Below are positions 21,135 through 32,832 of a stretch of 64,000 nucleotides of DNA, in pieces. The DNA is from Crocodylus rhombifer (taxonomy: Eukaryota > Chordata > Crocodylia > Crocodylidae), in the NCBI GenBank assembly GCA_038503035.1, contig JAVSML010000029.1, positions 953,799 to 1,017,798 of the forward strand, read 5' to 3'. Within the stretch, counting starts at the first letter, position 1, and every line of letters begins with the position of its first letter. The position numbers and the translations under genes are program-made. The notes under the pieces are model-generated. The model made no database searches and was not told the DNA's origin. It saw nothing but the letters and a program-made list of their open reading frames with translations.

Positions 21135-22000
21135 CTAGAGTTTCCTGTAAGGCAGTGTGTCCCAGGGGCACAACCATGGGGGAGCTGGAGACCCTCCCCT
21201 CAGGGGACTCCAGGATTAGGGCTACACACCCCATGGTAAAAAAAGCCCTGAAAAAAGACACTTTCCGGCCACAAGACACCGAAGGAACAAAGCCCGCGTG
21301 GTTCACAAGGTGTGCCTATATACAGCTGGAGCCGGCAGGTGACATCAGGAGCAATCACCGGCCAGCGAAGATAAAAAGGAGCGCTGGAAGAGAAACAGGG
21401 AGAGTGGGAGAGGTAGCAGAGGCTCTCAACACTGGTGACAGGCAGCGCCGGCATGAAGAAAGTATTCAGACCAGAGAGTGGGAACTGAGGTGCTCTACAT
21501 CGGTGGCAGGCAGCCCCAGTACGTAGGGATGGATTACATTTGGGGAGAGGCACCTCAAGTAGCACAGAATAAACCCTGCACTGGTCATGAGCAGCACCGG
21601 TGTTCAGGGGACAACCTCACTCCCAAAGGAGCCATAGCAGACCCAGAGGCGGCAGAGGCTTCCTACTCTGGGTTCTCACAGGTACCAAGCTGTGGAGGGA
21701 GGCTGACTTGGGGAAGGGCAGAAGATACCCCAACAGAAGTACACAGTGAAGCAGCGCCAGGGGGCACCACCTGGCTCAAGTTCTAGGGCTGAAAGAGGGA
21801 AGCAGCAGTGGATCCTGATCTATTTCTATTCTGTCTGTCCTCTTATCCTTTCCTTTAAATCCTTTTTTCTCCCTAGTTGCTATTGTTGTATTTATAGTCT
21901 TTTGTGTTGCTGTTGTAGTCTGTCTTTTTTCTGTGGGTGCCTCAGTGGTTAGGTATGCCTCGAGGGGGATATGACTGACACCACACCACCAGGGTGATCA
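21135..22000 (+). mobile_element. LTR-like GC-rich block, tentative
   Basis: This is an abrupt GC-richer segment with more CpG than its surroundings and a 'tgtgtcccaggg' start-like motif. A TATA-type 'gataaaaagg' near 21370 is followed by purine-rich sequence and a T-rich stretch near 21850-21930. The layout resembles a solo LTR. I found no matching second LTR, target duplication or AATAAA signal. The open frames inside (21155-21526, 21478-21786) show no recognised domain. Confidence 0.3.
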
Positions 22001-22430
22001 TGAGTCTCAGCAAGTTGCTGGGGAAGATAGACAAGATAGGCGTATCCAGTAGGCCTGTAGCCTATCAAAGAAACAAAGTTAATAACAAAACCCGAAGACA
22101 GCATGAAGATCAAAGGTCATCTAAACCGGAGGGATGGACACATTAAAATCAAGTGGCCTGTGTAAGGAAAGGGTGTTAGCATAAGGAAGGGGTGTAGGGG
22201 AGGTGAAGCCCCACGAATATCTGCTGGGAGAAGTGACCAACCCCAAGGGACCTACAGAGAAAGCCCCCCTCCACCGGAAATGCATTCAAAGTCATGGCAG
22301 GCGAGTTTAGGGGCATTCTCCAAGATGACTGCAGTCCCTCTCAGTGGCCACACAAACCCTCACTGTGCCCACCACCAGGCACACATGCTAGGGCAGCATA
22401 TGAATGGGTATTTGAAGCAAGACGGGCACA
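22000..22430. other. Unclassified sequence
   Basis: This may be a continuation of the preceding LTR-like block. I recognised no motif. Confidence 0.3.
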
Positions 22431-22560
22431 CAGTGCTTCCCAAGCTTTTCTTCAGCATGACCCCTGACTCCCAATCCACAGCACCCCCCCCCCCCCATGA
22501 CCCCATCTGCCGATGTTGCAACCTCATTTGGGGCCGTGACCTACAATTTGGGAACTGCTG
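22431..22560. mobile_element. hAT-like MITE, about 130 bp
   Basis: The left end 'cagtgcttcccaag' and the reverse complement of the right end 'cagcagttcccaaa' form imperfect terminal inverted repeats of the hAT/Charlie style. A C13 homopolymer lies inside (22484-22496). No 8-bp target duplication survives. Confidence 0.6.
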
Positions 22561-22689
22561 CTTTAATTAAGGTTTTTCACTTGTCTGCCTTCTGAAGCTT
22601 TGCTTCTATTGATATATCTTCAGCATACAGTAATATTTAGTATTTATCTCTCTTTCTATAAAAACTAATTCACCATTACACCTACTTTA

Positions 22690-23035
22690 TAGGCACAGAA
22701 GAGCGTGCCTATACACGAGTGCGGAGGCTGCTTTGATGCACTGGATTCCCAGCACTTCGGAACAGACTTGATTAATCGAGTCTGCTGGAGCGTGGTAATT
22801 GCCATGCTCCAGCAGCCTCCTATGTCTCATGTATAAGCATCCCTGTGCTTAAAAATGGCAGCAGGGGTGCTTGAACTTAAGTCTGTTGAACAATCTTAAT
22901 TCAAGCACCCCTGCTGCCATTTTCAAGTGCAGAAACGCCAACACACGAGCCGCAGCAGTGCTTCCATTAGTGCAACTCTTGGAGCTGCTGTAATTAAAGC
23001 ACCGCTCCCACCACCTCCAGATCATGTGTAAAACT
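22690..23035. mobile_element. Inverted-repeat MITE family, copy A
   Basis: The element contains a central hairpin with arms at about 22845-22880 and 22896-22930 (around 34 bp, few mismatches). It also carries the box 'aatcgagtctgctggagcg' and a distal 'taattaaagcacc'. The same boxes recur at 54.4 kb and 59.2 kb. There is no coding capacity. The transposase superfamily is unknown. Confidence 0.7.
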
Positions 23036-23041
23036 GCTCCT

Positions 23042-23125
23042 CAAAATCTGCAGCACAGAGAAGCTAAGTAAACTGACCAAGATCACAAAAATAGGTCAGT
23101 AGTGGAGCTCAATCCAGAAAGCTGA
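23042..23125 (-). mobile_element. MIR SINE fragment (reverse)
   Basis: Reading the plus strand, 'cagcacagagaagctaagtaa', 'ctgaccaagatcacaaaaa' and 'tagtggagctcaatccaga' match the reversed MIR core (gaggcacagagaggttaag..., cccaaggtcacacag...). The order and spacing are preserved, which makes the call good despite divergence. Confidence 0.74.
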
Positions 23126-23920
23126 ATCCAAAAAGCTAAATCCAGTCTACTCCTTATCTAAGGAACCATAAAAGTTCCTCACCCACCACATTAGTAGCAC
23201 TGACTGCTGACAACTGACTTAATGAACTTCAAATGTTCCCAGTCTACACTATTATTGTTGATCAACTCTCGTGTGTATAGTAAAGACTTCCGTCTCAAAG
23301 CTTCTCTCCAGAAGAGAGGTTCAGTAGCTTTCTATGCTAAAAGGTCCTAGGTCTGAAACTCAACCTTCACAGGAGGCAGACAGTTTTATTCTTGCATTGC
23401 TACAGAGAAACATGATTTCTTCTTGCTCTTGCCAGTTCTTCTGATAGGACTCTTTAGGGGACAATCAGTTCTTTCCCTGCTTAATTTCATGGAACAAGTT
23501 ATTACATTTCAGTATGGCTTATAATACAATATAACAATTTTTACAAGCTGGAAACTAATGCATTTCTTTCAGCCAAGACCAATGCCTACTCTAAACTCAA
23601 AGAAGCCAGTGTTAGTTTTGATGTTACTAATTCTAACCAACATGGCTTATTTTAACAACCATAGTGTATAAATGGGGAAGTTAGAAAGGAGGATGAATTA
23701 AAGTCTTTATGTAACAGTCCATTTCAGCATTTATTACCAAAGACGAAGCTGACAACCTGATTTGTTTGGTTCAACACACAAATTACTCCATTTTGCACAT
23801 TTACTAGCAGCTCTACTCACACTAAGAGATCCCCATTTCATTCTCAACAGTAAGCTTAAAGCTTAAGCCATCATACTTATTAAAGGAAATACAGTGCCGC
23901 AGTATTCCAGAGCACATGGC
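23126..23920. other. Unclassified AT-rich DNA
   Basis: I see no gene or recognisable repeat in this interval. It may include the eroded upstream part of the LINE scrap that follows. Confidence 0.35.
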
Positions 23921-24060
23921 TGATTACCTAAATAACCCACTTTTTACCCCTGCTATGCAAGAAGCTGTTAAGTCTCTTCAGTCCATCAAAATCTCAGTCT
24001 CAGATGGCGTCCTACTGATTTTTATAAAGCCTTTATTGACAAAATGACACAGAATTGAGC
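23921..24060 (+). pseudogene. Eroded L1/Tx1-type reverse transcriptase scrap
   Basis: Translation gives AMQEAVKSLQSIKISVSDGV followed, one base out of frame, by DFYKAFIDKM. This is the conserved L1/Tx1 block in which a 'K-S-P-G-x-D-G' loop precedes '(D/E)FYK' near the start of the RT. Here the SPGPDG loop is degraded to SVSDG. The fragment is about 140 bp. It is not contiguous with the Tx1 remnant at 18.9 kb, because it is an upstream part of the protein lying downstream on the DNA. Confidence 0.6.
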
Positions 24061-25597
24061 TGGTTTGTGTAATGAGTCCTTAACCCACCCACTCAGCTGC
24101 CCATCATACAGCACAGCCTTGATACAAAGCATGGCCAATCACATGTCAATAGATATAAATACCAGAGATGCTGAGCATATTTGTACCTCCAAATGTTATG
24201 GTAACCTTGTGGCATTGCCTTAGTTTCCTAATACAGAAATAATTAAAACTGCTTCCTGTCCCACAAATATGCTTAATTTAAGGAGAAACAGCATCCAAAA
24301 CTACAAAGGTTCATTTGGAAAGGGTCAACTTTTTGTTTCGTATTAGCAATTTGGCAATAATCGAAATGTTAGTCATCTCCAAGAAGGGAAAGACAGGACA
24401 GTTAATTGCTGCTCTGGTGTCATGAGATGCCTTTCTAGAGGATTATTTTACTACTCTGCTGTAGTCTCTTGTCTTGAAATGACATTGCATGCCACTCATA
24501 GCTATCAGTGTCAATAGCTATGTCGGGGGGGGGGGTGGAAATAGATGACTCAGGAGACTGTTAATGGACTATGAAGTCTTTTACCTCTAGGTCACTAGCT
24601 CATTCGAGGGCCAGGCCACTAAACGTCATTTTAACAGTGAATAAGTTGAGTCTTTCAGTGTCGTTCTTAGCAAAAAAGCGTCCAAACTAGAGAGGGAAGA
24701 AAATCACAAATAGCTCTTTCTTTACTGGTCTCAACACAAAGGCCAGAGGTTGAATAAATATTGAGGCCAAAGTCCCTTTCATTCCTCACAACAGTTACCT
24801 CAAATCAAGAATGAGGCAAAACTGTGTGGAAAGCTACATTGGGCTACTTCACTTTCAACATCTGACAGCAGCCTGCTAAAGGCGTGATAGTATCCACGAC
24901 CCCATGCACATGTTGCATGGCAGAAGGCATGATTTTGGGATCAGAATCAGACACCAATCAGATCCTACTTGTCAGTACAGGAGGAGCTCAGGATCATGAT
25001 CCCAGGCTCCCTCTGCACTGGTATATGTGCCCAAGAACCAACTGACTGCTGGCTGGCTCTGGAGGTCCAGCAGGCCAGTTTGAGCCTCTGGAGCAAGCCA
25101 CTAATCAACCAATCAGGAGCAGTCTGAGAACCACACTGGAGCCTATGCAAGACCCCAAGCAGCCCCCCTGCTGCCCATTCCAGCACTGGTGCAGTCCATC
25201 CAACCACATGTTCATTTTAAGGTGCAACTGAAAACAGCCAAAAAAAGTTTGTGAAACAATTCTGTGGCTGGTTTCTCTTTTTGTTGTGCCATGAATTGCT
25301 TGAACATGTGGCCACGTTAGACTTTAAGATAAAATGAGAATAACCAGTTAATTGTTAAGTGTAATATCTGTCAGGGACATTAATGTGAATCAAAAGCAGA
25401 GTCTTTTAGACATGTCAAACTAGGATCTTTCATGGACACTAAGTTCTTTTAGAGAAAATGAATATTTGAAATTTATATCACCATTTGTAGTAGCAACATT
25501 TACTTCAAAGGCTTCATGCTTATGGCAAGTTTACTTTTTTTTTTTTTTTTTTAATGTAACATTTGAACAAAATCCCTCAAGGTTTATAAAATAATAA
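24061..25597. other. Unclassified DNA with a G11 run and a T18 run
   Basis: Homopolymers lie at 24525-24535 (G) and 25535-25552 (T). A slightly GC-richer segment at 24960-25205 may be an unknown repeat. No gene is recognised. Confidence 0.4.
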
Positions 25598-25843
25598 AAA
25601 CTTTCAGGGAAGTTAAGGCTAGATATTAGGGGAAAATTCTCTCATGAGAAGAGTAGTATAGAAGTAGAACAGTTTACCCATAGAAGTTGTGGAATCTCCA
25701 TCCTTGGAGGTTTATAAAGACCCAGCTAGATAAAGCCTTGGCTGGTATGATTTAATTGGGGGTGGTCCTGCTTTGAGCAGGGGGTTGGACTAGATGACCT
25801 CCTGAGGTCGCTTCCACCTCTAATTTTCTGATTCTATGATGTG
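25598..25843 (+). mobile_element. CR1 3' end, older subfamily
   Basis: The blocks are 'ttaaggctagatattagg', 'cagtttaccc...gttgtggaatctccatccttggaggtttataaa' (the C-terminal codons of ORF2) and the UTR 'gcagggggttggactagatgacctcctgaggtc'. It ends with 'attctatgat'. Divergence is greater than in the 15.3-kb element. Confidence 0.92.
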
Positions 25844-26085
25844 TCCACTGTTTTTGAAGGGAAGAGGAAAACATAGCAACAGCTGGACTTTGCTACTTCA
25901 AATCTCACATATAAATAAGGCATCATGAGCAGCATACATTCTACTCAACTGTAAAGGAATTTGGTTTAAAATAATAATATTACAAAATGAATCCAAACAG
26001 ATGAGGTTCTAGGTTGCAAACTCATGCAGTTTCATCACAAGCCTCACAATATGTGCATTTCTTAAAGCCACATTTCCTGAAGTCA

Positions 26086-26480
26086 TATAGATTTCATAGA
26101 CATTAGGGCTGGAAGGGACTTCGGGAGATCGAGTCCAGCCCTAATGGACTCGATGATCTCCCCAAGGGGCAGGAAGTCAGCTAGGATCAAAGCATCCCAG
26201 CAAGATAAGCATTCAAATGTTTCTTTAAAAAAGTGTCCAGAGTGGATGCTTGAACCACCTCTTGGGGTGGGGGTTGGGGAAGGGGAGGGAGTCTGTTCCA
26301 GGCCTTGGGGGCTCGGACAGTAAAGAAGTTTTTCCTTACGTCCAGCCTAAAACAGTCTTGCAGGAGTTTGTGACCATTTGACCTTGTCATCCCATGGGGC
26401 ACTCTGGTGAATACACGGACCCCCCAGATCCTGATGCACACCCCTTATATACTTATAGGCCGCCACCAAGTCACACCTGA
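26086..26480 (-). mobile_element. CR1 3' fragment with local inverted duplication
   Basis: The reverse-strand CR1 end starts at 26086, and the C-terminal ORF2 codons are readable at 26441-26187 (TRSNGHKLLQDCFRLDVRKNFFTVRAPKAWNRLP, ending AYLAGML). A proline-rich insertion corresponds to the G-rich tract at 26264-26289. The sequence just inside the 3' end folds back on itself at 26124-26161. Confidence 0.92.
26264..26289 (+). other. G-quadruplex-type motif
   Basis: Runs of G are arranged as gggg, ggggg, gggg, gggg and ggg with one- or two-base loops. They interrupt the CR1 coding remnant. The arrangement satisfies the G3+N1-7 rule on the plus strand. Confidence 0.75.
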
Positions 26481-27259
26481 ACCTTAATATAATTAAAGGA
26501 AAATCTACATTTTCATTTTTTAAGTTATTAACCTTCCTAGTTCTTTGAAAATGGACCCCTCAAAATGCAGAATGCAAGTAAAGACATAAAATGTATTATT
26601 CTTAAGATGCCAGTTTTGAATTGGTCTTTACTGACGAACTGCAGACTCAGCTACAGACCACTGTTGACTTATGTGAACATCTTATTTGGTTACATAAATT
26701 TACCATCTCACCTCCCAGAGCAAGAGCTTACTTAAATTAAAGAGGCAAAGTTTTGGAGTAAAAGGAGTAGAAGAGTTTAAAGAACAAAGTCTCAGATCCA
26801 CACTAAGGAACTTCCAACACACTTGCCATTATATAAACCAATAAATATGGTTCAACCCCAACTTTTGTAATTTCCTGATTTATTCTGAACTTTTGCATCC
26901 AAAGCCTTTAAGTAGTATTCCAGTGAAAAAGCACAATGTAACCAAAATGGGCTCTCTCATCTACATTCTTGTGACTCCAGAAGATCCTAACTATCCTGCC
27001 CCATACCAACGCTTTATTACCTTTTAGTTCACTGGCCACTATGTTTTTAGTACATTCACCTTGAAATTTAAGCCCCATTTAAAAGAAAAAGCTGGTGGAA
27101 AACAAAGGTGGTTGGAACCATCTCTTTCATTGTCAATATGAAGCCTACTTGGGCATCAGCTCTATTTCTTTTGTTCTCTCTTTCTGTGGCTTTTTTCCAA
27201 GCAATTCATTGCAAACAACTCCCAAATAATCTTCTCCCTAGCATATGGTAAAGTAGTTA
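26481..27259. other. Unclassified AT-rich DNA
   Basis: No gene or repeat is recognised in this interval. Confidence 0.4.
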
Positions 27260-27267
27260 GGTTAGAA

Positions 27268-27455
27268 CAGGGGTGGGCAAAATGCAGCCCGGGGGCCAGA
27301 TATGCCCTGCCAAGTCGTTCTGTCTGGCCTGCAAGGCTCCTGAAAAATTTAGAAAAATTAATATTTATATGCCCCTGGTTGCCTGTCATATGGCCCTCAG
27401 TGGCTTGCCAAAACTCAATAAGCAGCCCTCCCCTCAAAATAATTGCTCGTCCCTG
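27268..27455. mobile_element. hAT MITE, 188 bp, with intact 8-bp TSD
   Basis: The left end 'caggggtgggcaa' and the reverse complement of the right end 'cagggacgagcaa' match at 10 of 13 positions, and both begin CAGGG as hAT/Charlie ends do. The element is flanked by identical 8-bp direct repeats ggttagaa at 27260-27267 and 27456-27463, exactly the hAT target-duplication length. It is non-autonomous. The plus and minus open frames across it are incidental. Confidence 0.93.
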
Positions 27456-27463
27456 GGTTAGAA

Positions 27464-28966
27464 CATGTGGGCTTGTAAAGAAAATTTTACAGGTATTTTC
27501 AGATTTAGTACATGTACATACATGTATCAGGTGCATCACAAGTCCTATTGCACTCGCTTTGCAATCCCCAAGGCAAGATTTTAAACTGACACCATAGCAC
27601 ATAAAATTTAACATGTATTCCTACTGCCAAGGAATTGCCATAATTTTTTTTGCTGTGTAACACCTTTGATATTAGCCTTTCAGCATGCAGCAAATTAAGT
27701 TCCAGTGAACTGGCTTGCCCAATTCTCAGGTATGTGCAAATAAGCTATTTTGTCTTTTTACTTTTCACTACAAGAGGTGCAAATATCAGAACTGCTGCCA
27801 AAAGTTGTCCAATAATGGTGTCACATTAAAAAAGAAAAAGTTTTTAATCATTGTATAACAGCATAGCACAGAATGTGGTCTATGGGAATAATTCTAGGTA
27901 TGCATCTTAGACTAGGCACAACTTGGCAAAGACTGAATTTAGGGTTTTCCATACATATATAGTTGCTGTTTAAGCATGCTGCTACTATTATGGCTTCTCC
28001 TTAATGTTGCTGGCAGGACTAAGGCCCAGAAAGGACCTCCACAAAGTTCCTTCAGGCAGAACAACTTTAGTGCCAAAATGATTGCCTTGTGTTGAACATA
28101 GGTTACACACTGCAATCTGAATGTAACACTGAAAAATACCAAACTTGTTTAGAGATCAATTTACTTCGAGGTTGCAAAGGCCAGCAGAAAACATTTGGCT
28201 GCAAGTGAACTACAGTCAGACCAATGGCGTCAAGGCCCTTACTCCCCTCATCTGGAAGCATTCAAAGGACATTCTTTCACCTCATGTCTTACTACTATAT
28301 ATTATTATATATTCTGACATATTCTTCTCTTTCACTTATGATTAGTTGGCCTTCCCCACTGCCCAAACTAGTGTGACTGGCAAGGTAAACCTTTTCTAGT
28401 ACAATAGAATTTGAACAAATTTTTTTAAGCTACAAATCACTTAAATGACTCAGGAAGCTAAACAGCACATCCAAAAGACACTTTGGCAATAAGAAGCCTT
28501 TTTCATGAAAGACAATGTTCCTATGTCATTTAGGCATCTTTGAGAATACTTCTCTCTCAGATTCTACCTCTTCACTTTTTTCCTGTTTTTTCGCACATCT
28601 CTTCTACTCCTGCTTTCCAATTAGTATTCCAACCCAGTTATCTCTTCTTCACTCTTGCACCATCTGTTTCGCAGTTTATCTGTATAACTTCATGACTCTC
28701 CCCTATCGGAAGCCCTCGTGTGTCCACCCAAAGCCACTCTTCATACATAGAAGAAAATGCTGCATTGACACACAAACATTTCTTTCTCCGTTGCCTGACT
28801 GCTATGCAAATACAACCACCTTAACTCACATTAATATTCTTTAGTTGGAATGGTGGAACAGCTTGGGTTCAGAAAGAGGAAGACACTGTTAGGATGGCAA
28901 ACCAGGATGGTCATCTTCCCACAAAGCTGCCAATGCCTCTCTCATTCTGCTTATAGTATCGACAAA
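27464..28966. other. Unclassified DNA
   Basis: Short open frames only (for example 28515-28844, plus) with no recognisable domain. I identified no repeat. Confidence 0.38.
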
Positions 28967-29320
28967 CAGTGCTCAACCTTTTACAGCAGCAGGCTGAGTG
29001 CACGCAACCCAGCTGTACCATAGGCTACCATTCCCTTCTGGTAGGGTAAGTGGAAACAGAGAGAAGGGGGAGGCTGCTAATGTTAGCAGGTTAGGAGCAG
29101 AGGGAAAGAGGAAAAGAGCTTACCTTGGATAAACAGCACCTACTAAAGGAGAGGTGGGAGAGCAAGCGCTTACCTCTAATAAGCAGAAGCTGCCTTGGAA
29201 AAGGGGAGGTAGAAAATAAGCAGCACCTGCCATAGGATGGCTGCAGAGAAAACTAATGGTACAATGCAGGGTAGGAAAATAGGACATGCTACGCCAAAAT
29301 GCTTGCCACTGATCAGATGT
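28967..29320 (+). mobile_element. hAT-like non-autonomous family, copy 1
   Basis: It starts 'cagtgctcaacctttt', a hAT-style terminus. Purine-rich internal sequence with repeated 'agcagcacct' and 'aggaaa' blocks follows. The same layout recurs at 44.53 kb. The right end is eroded. Confidence 0.5.
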
Positions 29321-30162
29321 AATGGCTATGAATATTTTCCAAAATAATATCCAAAAACAACAACAACAAAATCACCACACTCAACTGATTATAACCCTTT
29401 TTCTCTTCCTGCTTTCGCTAGCATTACACACTGATTTCAATGGAATTACTCCTGATTTGCAGCACAAAGAGCATCAGACTCAGGGGCATGTATTTACAGA
29501 TAAACCAGTTATGTGAAGATGTGTTGGGCTTTAGACGTTTTAATGCAAAAGCCAAGGATTTCTTAGAGTGCTCTCTTTCATTGGACCAACCATGTTTTAA
29601 AGCATTTGAAATACACGTTTATCCAGGAAACCTCTAAAAGTCATCATAATATTTTACGAAAGTGAAAAGAAACACTTGAGGAAAATTAAGCAAAATATCA
29701 ACCAAGGGGAAAAGCATTCATATACCAATTACTCAGGCTTCCATCTTACCAGGTATTACATGGCATCTTAATTACATTTCATCAGTAGCACAGAGAACCT
29801 CTTCCCATATGCCTAGCACTGGAGTTGCTTCTGTGTTACTGCAGCTGCACAGGAGAATGAGCACAGGAAGATAACTGACCCTTCTTGTCCCTCGGTCCCA
29901 GCACTTGTGAAAACCAGAGGGCAAAAGGGCAGCTGAGAAAAGCAGCAGGAGAGAAGGAAAGGCAACTTCCAAGAGTAATGGAAACAACTGCCACTGGTGT
30001 CTCGGAGGAAGAACAGCTGGAGGCAGAAGCTCAAACACTCAGCTCCAAATCCCTGACTTACAGGGAAGAAATTCAGATACTCCCAATCAGTTCTCAGCTG
30101 TATGCAGGCTGCCTCTATTTTCACACCATCTCAAGAACTGTTACTGTACTTCTTCAGATCAC
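29321..30162. other. Unclassified DNA
   Basis: Overlapping frames at 29772-30172 on both strands contradict one another and show no domain. Confidence 0.35.
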
Positions 30163-30300
30163 AGTATCATAGGAAAGTAGGGCTGAAAGGGACCTAGACG
30201 AGGTCATGTAGTCCAATCCCCCACTCAAGGAAGAACATCCCCAATTAAACCACCCCAGGCAAGTTTTGTCTAACCTGCTCTTAAACTCGTATTATAGTAT
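30163..30300 (-). mobile_element. CR1 3' end (reverse)
   Basis: The plus strand shows 'tatcataggaa', 'ggctgaaagggacctagacgaggtca', 'gtccaatcccc' and 'ctaacctgctcttaaa', the reversed 3' end of an older CR1 subfamily. Confidence 0.88.
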
Positions 30301-30332
30301 TTCAAAAGTAAAGGGCAAGAGAGCACTATGAA

Positions 30333-30370
30333 GTGGATAAAAGCTGAACACTGGATAAAAGCTGAACACA
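30333..30370. repeat. Short tandem duplication
   Basis: An 18-19 bp unit 'tggataaaagctgaacac' occurs twice in tandem. Confidence 0.88.
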
Positions 30371-30589
30371 GGTCAGAGAGAAAAATCTCCAAAAAATCAT
30401 GGGTTTGGAGACTTAAGGAACACAGTTCTGCTGGCTGTAAAATATATGCAGTTAGGGTCCCATGAGCTAGCACACAATTCAGAGCCTGTTGGCAGGTTCC
30501 CTCAGTCACTGACAGACAGCTTCCTTCCCTGAGGCCAGTTGGCTCAGCAGGAGGAAGCAACAGTGGTACTCAAGGGCTTCCAACACACA

Positions 30590-30690
30590 GAATCAAAGAA
30601 GTCAGAGATGGAAAAGACCTAATAGGTCATCCAGTCCATTTACCTGCCAATGCAGGGAAGGATTTATGTGCTGAAGCGTGACCAGTGTGC
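30590..30690 (-). mobile_element. CR1 3' end (reverse)
   Basis: The blocks 'agaatcaaagaagtcagagatggaaaagacct' and 'aggtcatccagtcca' match the reversed CR1 terminal segment. This fragment is separate from, and more diverged than, the one at 30.16 kb. Confidence 0.75.
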
Positions 30691-32689
30691 CAGCACCCAA
30701 AGACTTATGCAGTAAAGTCAAATCTCAGCGACCATCCCTGACATTTGGGCAGAAAAGCGTTCTTGTTAAATAGGGTTCAGATCACTGGATGGTTGATTAT
30801 ATATTGACATATGAAAATATCCTCTCAAAAATTAATATATGGATCAAACAGTCAAGACCACACCAGCAGAAAAGCCTTTTGAAAGCAGAGACTGAAGTGG
30901 GAGAAAGTATTTTCCTGCAAAACAGAAAGTAGAGCAAAGAACCACATAAAGCAGAGTGGAAGAAAAAAAAAAATAATTCCCAAGATAACACACTAATAGC
31001 ACAGACAATGCACTGTTAGTATTTCCGCATATAACAAAGATGGGCATGCTTAAGTACTGTCAAGCAATTTAATTGTTCATTTGATAAAGAAGGTCACTAT
31101 TTGTGCCCTCATTACTTGGGACCTGTTCTAACTACTGTCCTTCTTTTAAAGGAATAAGATACCTACTTTGACCTCTCTTCTTGTGTCTCGCCAGCTGCTG
31201 CTCTGCTAATTCAACGTCTTGTGTCAAGCACTAGTCTCCATAAAATGAGTTTCAGAAATAGAAATTGCTGTTTCTGCCGGATACTGTTGTATTCTCCAAC
31301 ATTCATAAGGCCCAACTGGGCCACCACATTTTGGGATGTATGCAGTTTTGTCCTGGCATCAGGGAAACGGCCTGTATAATTTGACAAGTGATGCAACTGG
31401 TCCCTCAAGTAGGGGCAACCAATGCTTTTCCCAGATAAAGAAAAGTTGCTTTACTACGTGTTGTTCTATCCTGAGAATTGCTCCTAGCCAGACTGACAGC
31501 TGACATATTTCCATTATTGACATAAAAAGGACCCTTCATAAATGGTTTCCACTGATAACATGAGGACATCTTCTCTCCTATACCATTTGTGTCATCATCA
31601 CCAAACATGGCAGGCCTAAACAGCAATTCAGTTACTCATACTAGTACCAGCTGCAGTTGAGAAAATGGTTTCTGGCAACAGAGGTGATAGAAGCAAAGAT
31701 AACAATATTGCCACCTATGAGAAAACATTTTTTTTTAAAAAAAAAAAAACAAAAAACTCACTTGCTCACTGAGGAAGCGTAAGTCAAAACACAATGATTT
31801 GTCTGACAAAGAAGAAGTGTCAGTTGGATAGGAAAGAACATTACTACCACCAGTTGGATTATAAAATAGGCCAGCTTGTGATTCTGCAGCACAAAGGGAA
31901 GAAGGCTGATGTGGCTACAGCTGCAAATACAGATAAGATAGAAGAATCTTAACATACTGCAGGAAAGTGAAGCTGTCAATGCTGCTTCAGAAGATGACAT
32001 TAGCAGCATTCAATAAAACAGAACCCTTTTGATTCACCTTACCCCAGGGAAAAACCAAGCAGGAGATATCATGCTTTCAGTTTCCTCAGCAAAACGCTCT
32101 GTTTTACGAACAAGGAATTAGAATTGAATGCTACTTATAAAACTGGGGAAAACGGAAGTCTTTTACCATCCTCTTCCAGGGTTTAAACTGTGATTGATTC
32201 AGATCATATAGAGAACAATGGAACAAGTCATCATAACACCAGCCCTAGTCCCTGTTACACCTGCTCTTCCTGTCCATAAGCTCCACGCTACAGGCTAATC
32301 CACATATTACATTCTCACTCCCACTGAAAGAAACCAGATGCCATCTGCATGCTGTGTTTTTCTGAGTGTCCTTCAAGTGAGAAAAACAAAAAGAGGATGA
32401 AAATATGGTGAGCTGGCAATATTAGCCCTCCAACACCTCTGTAGAACCTGTCCTGATTCAGCACTGATTCAGCAATGGGTTCCAATTGTAGGAACAATAC
32501 TAGTCACATTTCTGAAGCCATCAGCAGGTGTCATTCTCTCTCTATTACATCTTAGCCTATTACTGTATGGCATCAGCACCACTGATCCTCGTAAAAAAGT
32601 AATAGCAATTGCATTTCAACCTGGAGATAGATTTTAGTTTGCAAATTGTTCTTCAACAAGCTGACCAAAGAAGAATATTCCAACTATGA
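30691..32689. other. Unclassified AT-rich DNA
   Basis: A T8/A13 homopolymer junction lies near 31730-31750. No gene or further repeat was recognised. Confidence 0.4.
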
Positions 32690-32832
32690 AGGTGGTTATG
32701 CAGGACCTTGTCACTGGAAGTTTCTAATTTTAGATAAACATTTGTCTGGGGTAGTGTGCATAGGGATGGTTCTTCCCTGAGCAGAGGGTTGGACTAGATG
32801 ACCTCCTCCAGTCCTATTTTTCTGTGATCCTA
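32690..32832 (+). mobile_element. CR1 3' end
   Basis: The blocks 'ttagataaacatttgtctgggg' and 'gagcagagggttggactagatgacctcc...gtcctatttttctgtgatcct' are a standard CR1 tail. Confidence 0.9.

Noticed and set aside
27162..27614. 150-codon minus-strand open frame
   Set aside because: It spans the hAT MITE and both flanks, crossing an insertion boundary, so it cannot be an ancestral gene. No domain is seen.
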